Shown here piece by piece: positions 6,947 through 7,999 of a DNA stretch of 7,999 nt (position 1 is the first letter of the stretch; each line of letters starts with the position of its first letter). The DNA lies in NCBI GenBank assembly GCA_025358985.1, contig JANYHQ010000444.1, positions 1 through 7,999 on the forward strand, given 5' to 3'. This DNA comes from Acidimicrobiales bacterium (GTDB lineage Bacteria; Actinomycetota; Acidimicrobiia; Acidimicrobiales; JANYDT01). Under the pieces are notes generated by a model. It was not told the DNA's origin and searched no databases. It saw only the letters and a list, made by a program, of their open reading frames with translations. Made by a program: the position numbers and the translations under genes.

Positions 6947-7999
6947 TCAGCGTGTAGTCAACTCGGCTACGCGCTGAGCGGCCAGCTTTCCCGAAAGGAT
7001 CACCATCGGCACCCCTACGCCGGGCACGGTGGAACTGCCCGTGAACACCAACCCGCGTACCCGCTTGTCGATGTTCGACGGCCGGAAGGGCCCCGTTTGG
7101 AAAAACCGATGTGACAGGGCGAAGGGGGTTCCCATGGCCATGCCCATGCGTTCCCAATCGGCGGGGTCGATGAACTTCTCCACCTCGATGTCCACGGGAT
7201 AACCTAGCGCGCCAACCCGTTCCACCAGTGACTGCTGTACCCGCTGGCGTTCGGTATCCCAGTTGATCCGTCCACCGAGATGCGGGATTGGCTCCAAGAC
7301 GTACAACGCATGGCGACCATCAGGGGCCAGCGACGGATCGGTGACGGTGGGAACGGTGATGAGCAGCGACGGATCCGGTTGACGCCTTCCCGTTTTGAGG
7401 AGGGCGTCGAAGGACTCGTTCCACTGCGAGCTGAAATGGATGTTGTGATGGGCCACGCCCGCCGGCATGGTGCCCTTGACGCCAGCCATCCACAACACGC
7501 AACTCGGTGAGTAGTGGCCCTTGCGCACCACCCGAGGCAGTTCCAATTCGGGCAGCAACTCCCGATACGCCACCGGTAGGTCCGCATTCACCACCACGGC
7601 ATCGGCGGGGATCACCTCGCCGGTGCTCAGCCGCACCCCGCGTACGGCCCCGTTGGCTCCGTGGGCACGCACGATGCGCTCCACGGATTCGCCGTAGCGG
7701 AATTCCACCCCTGCATCAGTGGCGGCGGCCGCCAGTCCGGTGGCCACCGAGTGCATCCCACCTTCGGGAAAACTGACACCGAGGATGGAATCCATGTAGG
7801 TGATGACGGCATACACGCCCAGGGCTTGGAATGGTGATAAGCCCGCATACAATGCCTGGAAGCTGAACATCTTGTGTAGCCGAGGGTCATCGAAGCGTTT
7901 GGCCACTATGGAGTGCAGCTTGGCAAAACCGCCCATCTGTAGCAGTTTGAGTCCGGGGCTCACGGGCCGGGCGAGGTCGAAAACCGAGTTGAAGTTGCG
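6947..7999 (-). CDS. crtI: Phytoene desaturase, C-terminal part (cut by right edge)
   Basis: This is an FAD-dependent CrtI-family desaturase that converts phytoene stepwise towards lycopene, normally membrane-associated. The frame is open to the right edge, showing 350 residues of a usual 490-520. The N-terminal dinucleotide-binding GxGxxG is therefore outside the window, and an internal GTG at 7963 should not be taken as the start. Family marks visible are FSFQALYAGLSPFQALGVYA, SFPEGGMHSVATGLA, the EFRYGESVERIV substrate-domain strand, and the C-terminal FAD-binding segment GLVFTGSSTVPGVGVP followed by MVILSGKLAAQRV. The stop abuts the crtB start, which defines a crtI-crtB operon. A 4,4'-diapophytoene or zeta-carotene desaturase cannot be excluded by sequence alone, but the neighbours favour the C40 lycopene route. 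Confidence 0.93.
   Translation of the reverse strand, partial: RNFNSVFDLARPVSPGLKLLQMGGFAKLHSIVAKRFDDPRLHKMFSFQALYAGLSPFQALGVYAVITYMDSILGVSFPEGGMHSVATGLAAAATDAGVEFRYGESVERIVRAHGANGAVRGVRLSTGEVIPADAVVVNADLPVAYRELLPELELPRVVRKGHYSPSCVLWMAGVKGTMPAGVAHHNIHFSSQWNESFDALLKTGRRQPDPSLLITVPTVTDPSLAPDGRHALYVLEPIPHLGGRINWDTERQRVQQSLVERVGALGYPVDIEVEKFIDPADWERMGMAMGTPFALSHRFFQTGPFRPSNIDKRVRGLVFTGSSTVPGVGVPMVILSGKLAAQRVAELTTR

Overview
The window looks like chromosomal DNA of a high-GC bacterium, probably an actinomycete-phylum organism. The 1-deoxy-D-xylulose-5-phosphate synthase (DXS) carries the actinobacterial-style NDNGRSYAPT segment, the regulator is a SARP/BTAD plus NB-ARC protein typical of that phylum, and coding density and GC are high. 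An Acidimicrobiia-like or aquatic actinobacterium would fit a dxs/crt neighbourhood with a fused lycopene cyclase, but that placement is inference only.

Layout from left to right. (1) Positions 1-652, minus strand: the N-terminal 217 residues of DXS, running off the left edge. (2) Positions 653-1185: a 533-base stretch with no convincing gene, holding one hairpin in the dxs leader and one mid-gap hairpin. (3) Positions 1186-4153, minus strand: a roughly 988-residue AfsR/SARP-type regulator (winged helix, BTAD, NB-ARC ATPase, TPR-like tail) broken by one extra base in a G4 run at 2844-2847. (4) Positions 4154-4258: a divergent intergenic region with a 9-bp unit repeated at an 11-bp period, as SARP operators usually are. 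A perfect 10-bp palindrome (4152-4161) spans the regulator's start codon. (5) Positions 4259-5095, plus strand: a class I SAM-dependent methyltransferase. (6) Positions 5212-6108, plus strand: a membrane lycopene cyclase in which two CrtYc/CrtYd-like halves are fused. (7) Positions 6074-6946 and 6947-7999, minus strand: phytoene synthase crtB and the C-terminal 350 residues of phytoene desaturase crtI, in an abutting crtI-crtB operon. The crtB and lycopene cyclase genes converge and overlap by 35 bp.

Together the outer genes form an isoprenoid-to-carotenoid set. DXS feeds the MEP pathway, CrtB condenses two geranylgeranyl diphosphates to phytoene, CrtI desaturates it towards lycopene, and the cyclase closes the end rings. 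The regulator and methyltransferase sit between dxs and the crt genes and differ in codon choice: the methyltransferase uses CTC for 13 of 20 leucines, the cyclase for 4 of 41. They may be a separate regulator-target pair inserted into a carotenoid locus. I see no CRISPR array, tRNA, rRNA, transposase or clear new system. The most testable points are the frameshift, the 11-bp-period repeats and the composition break.
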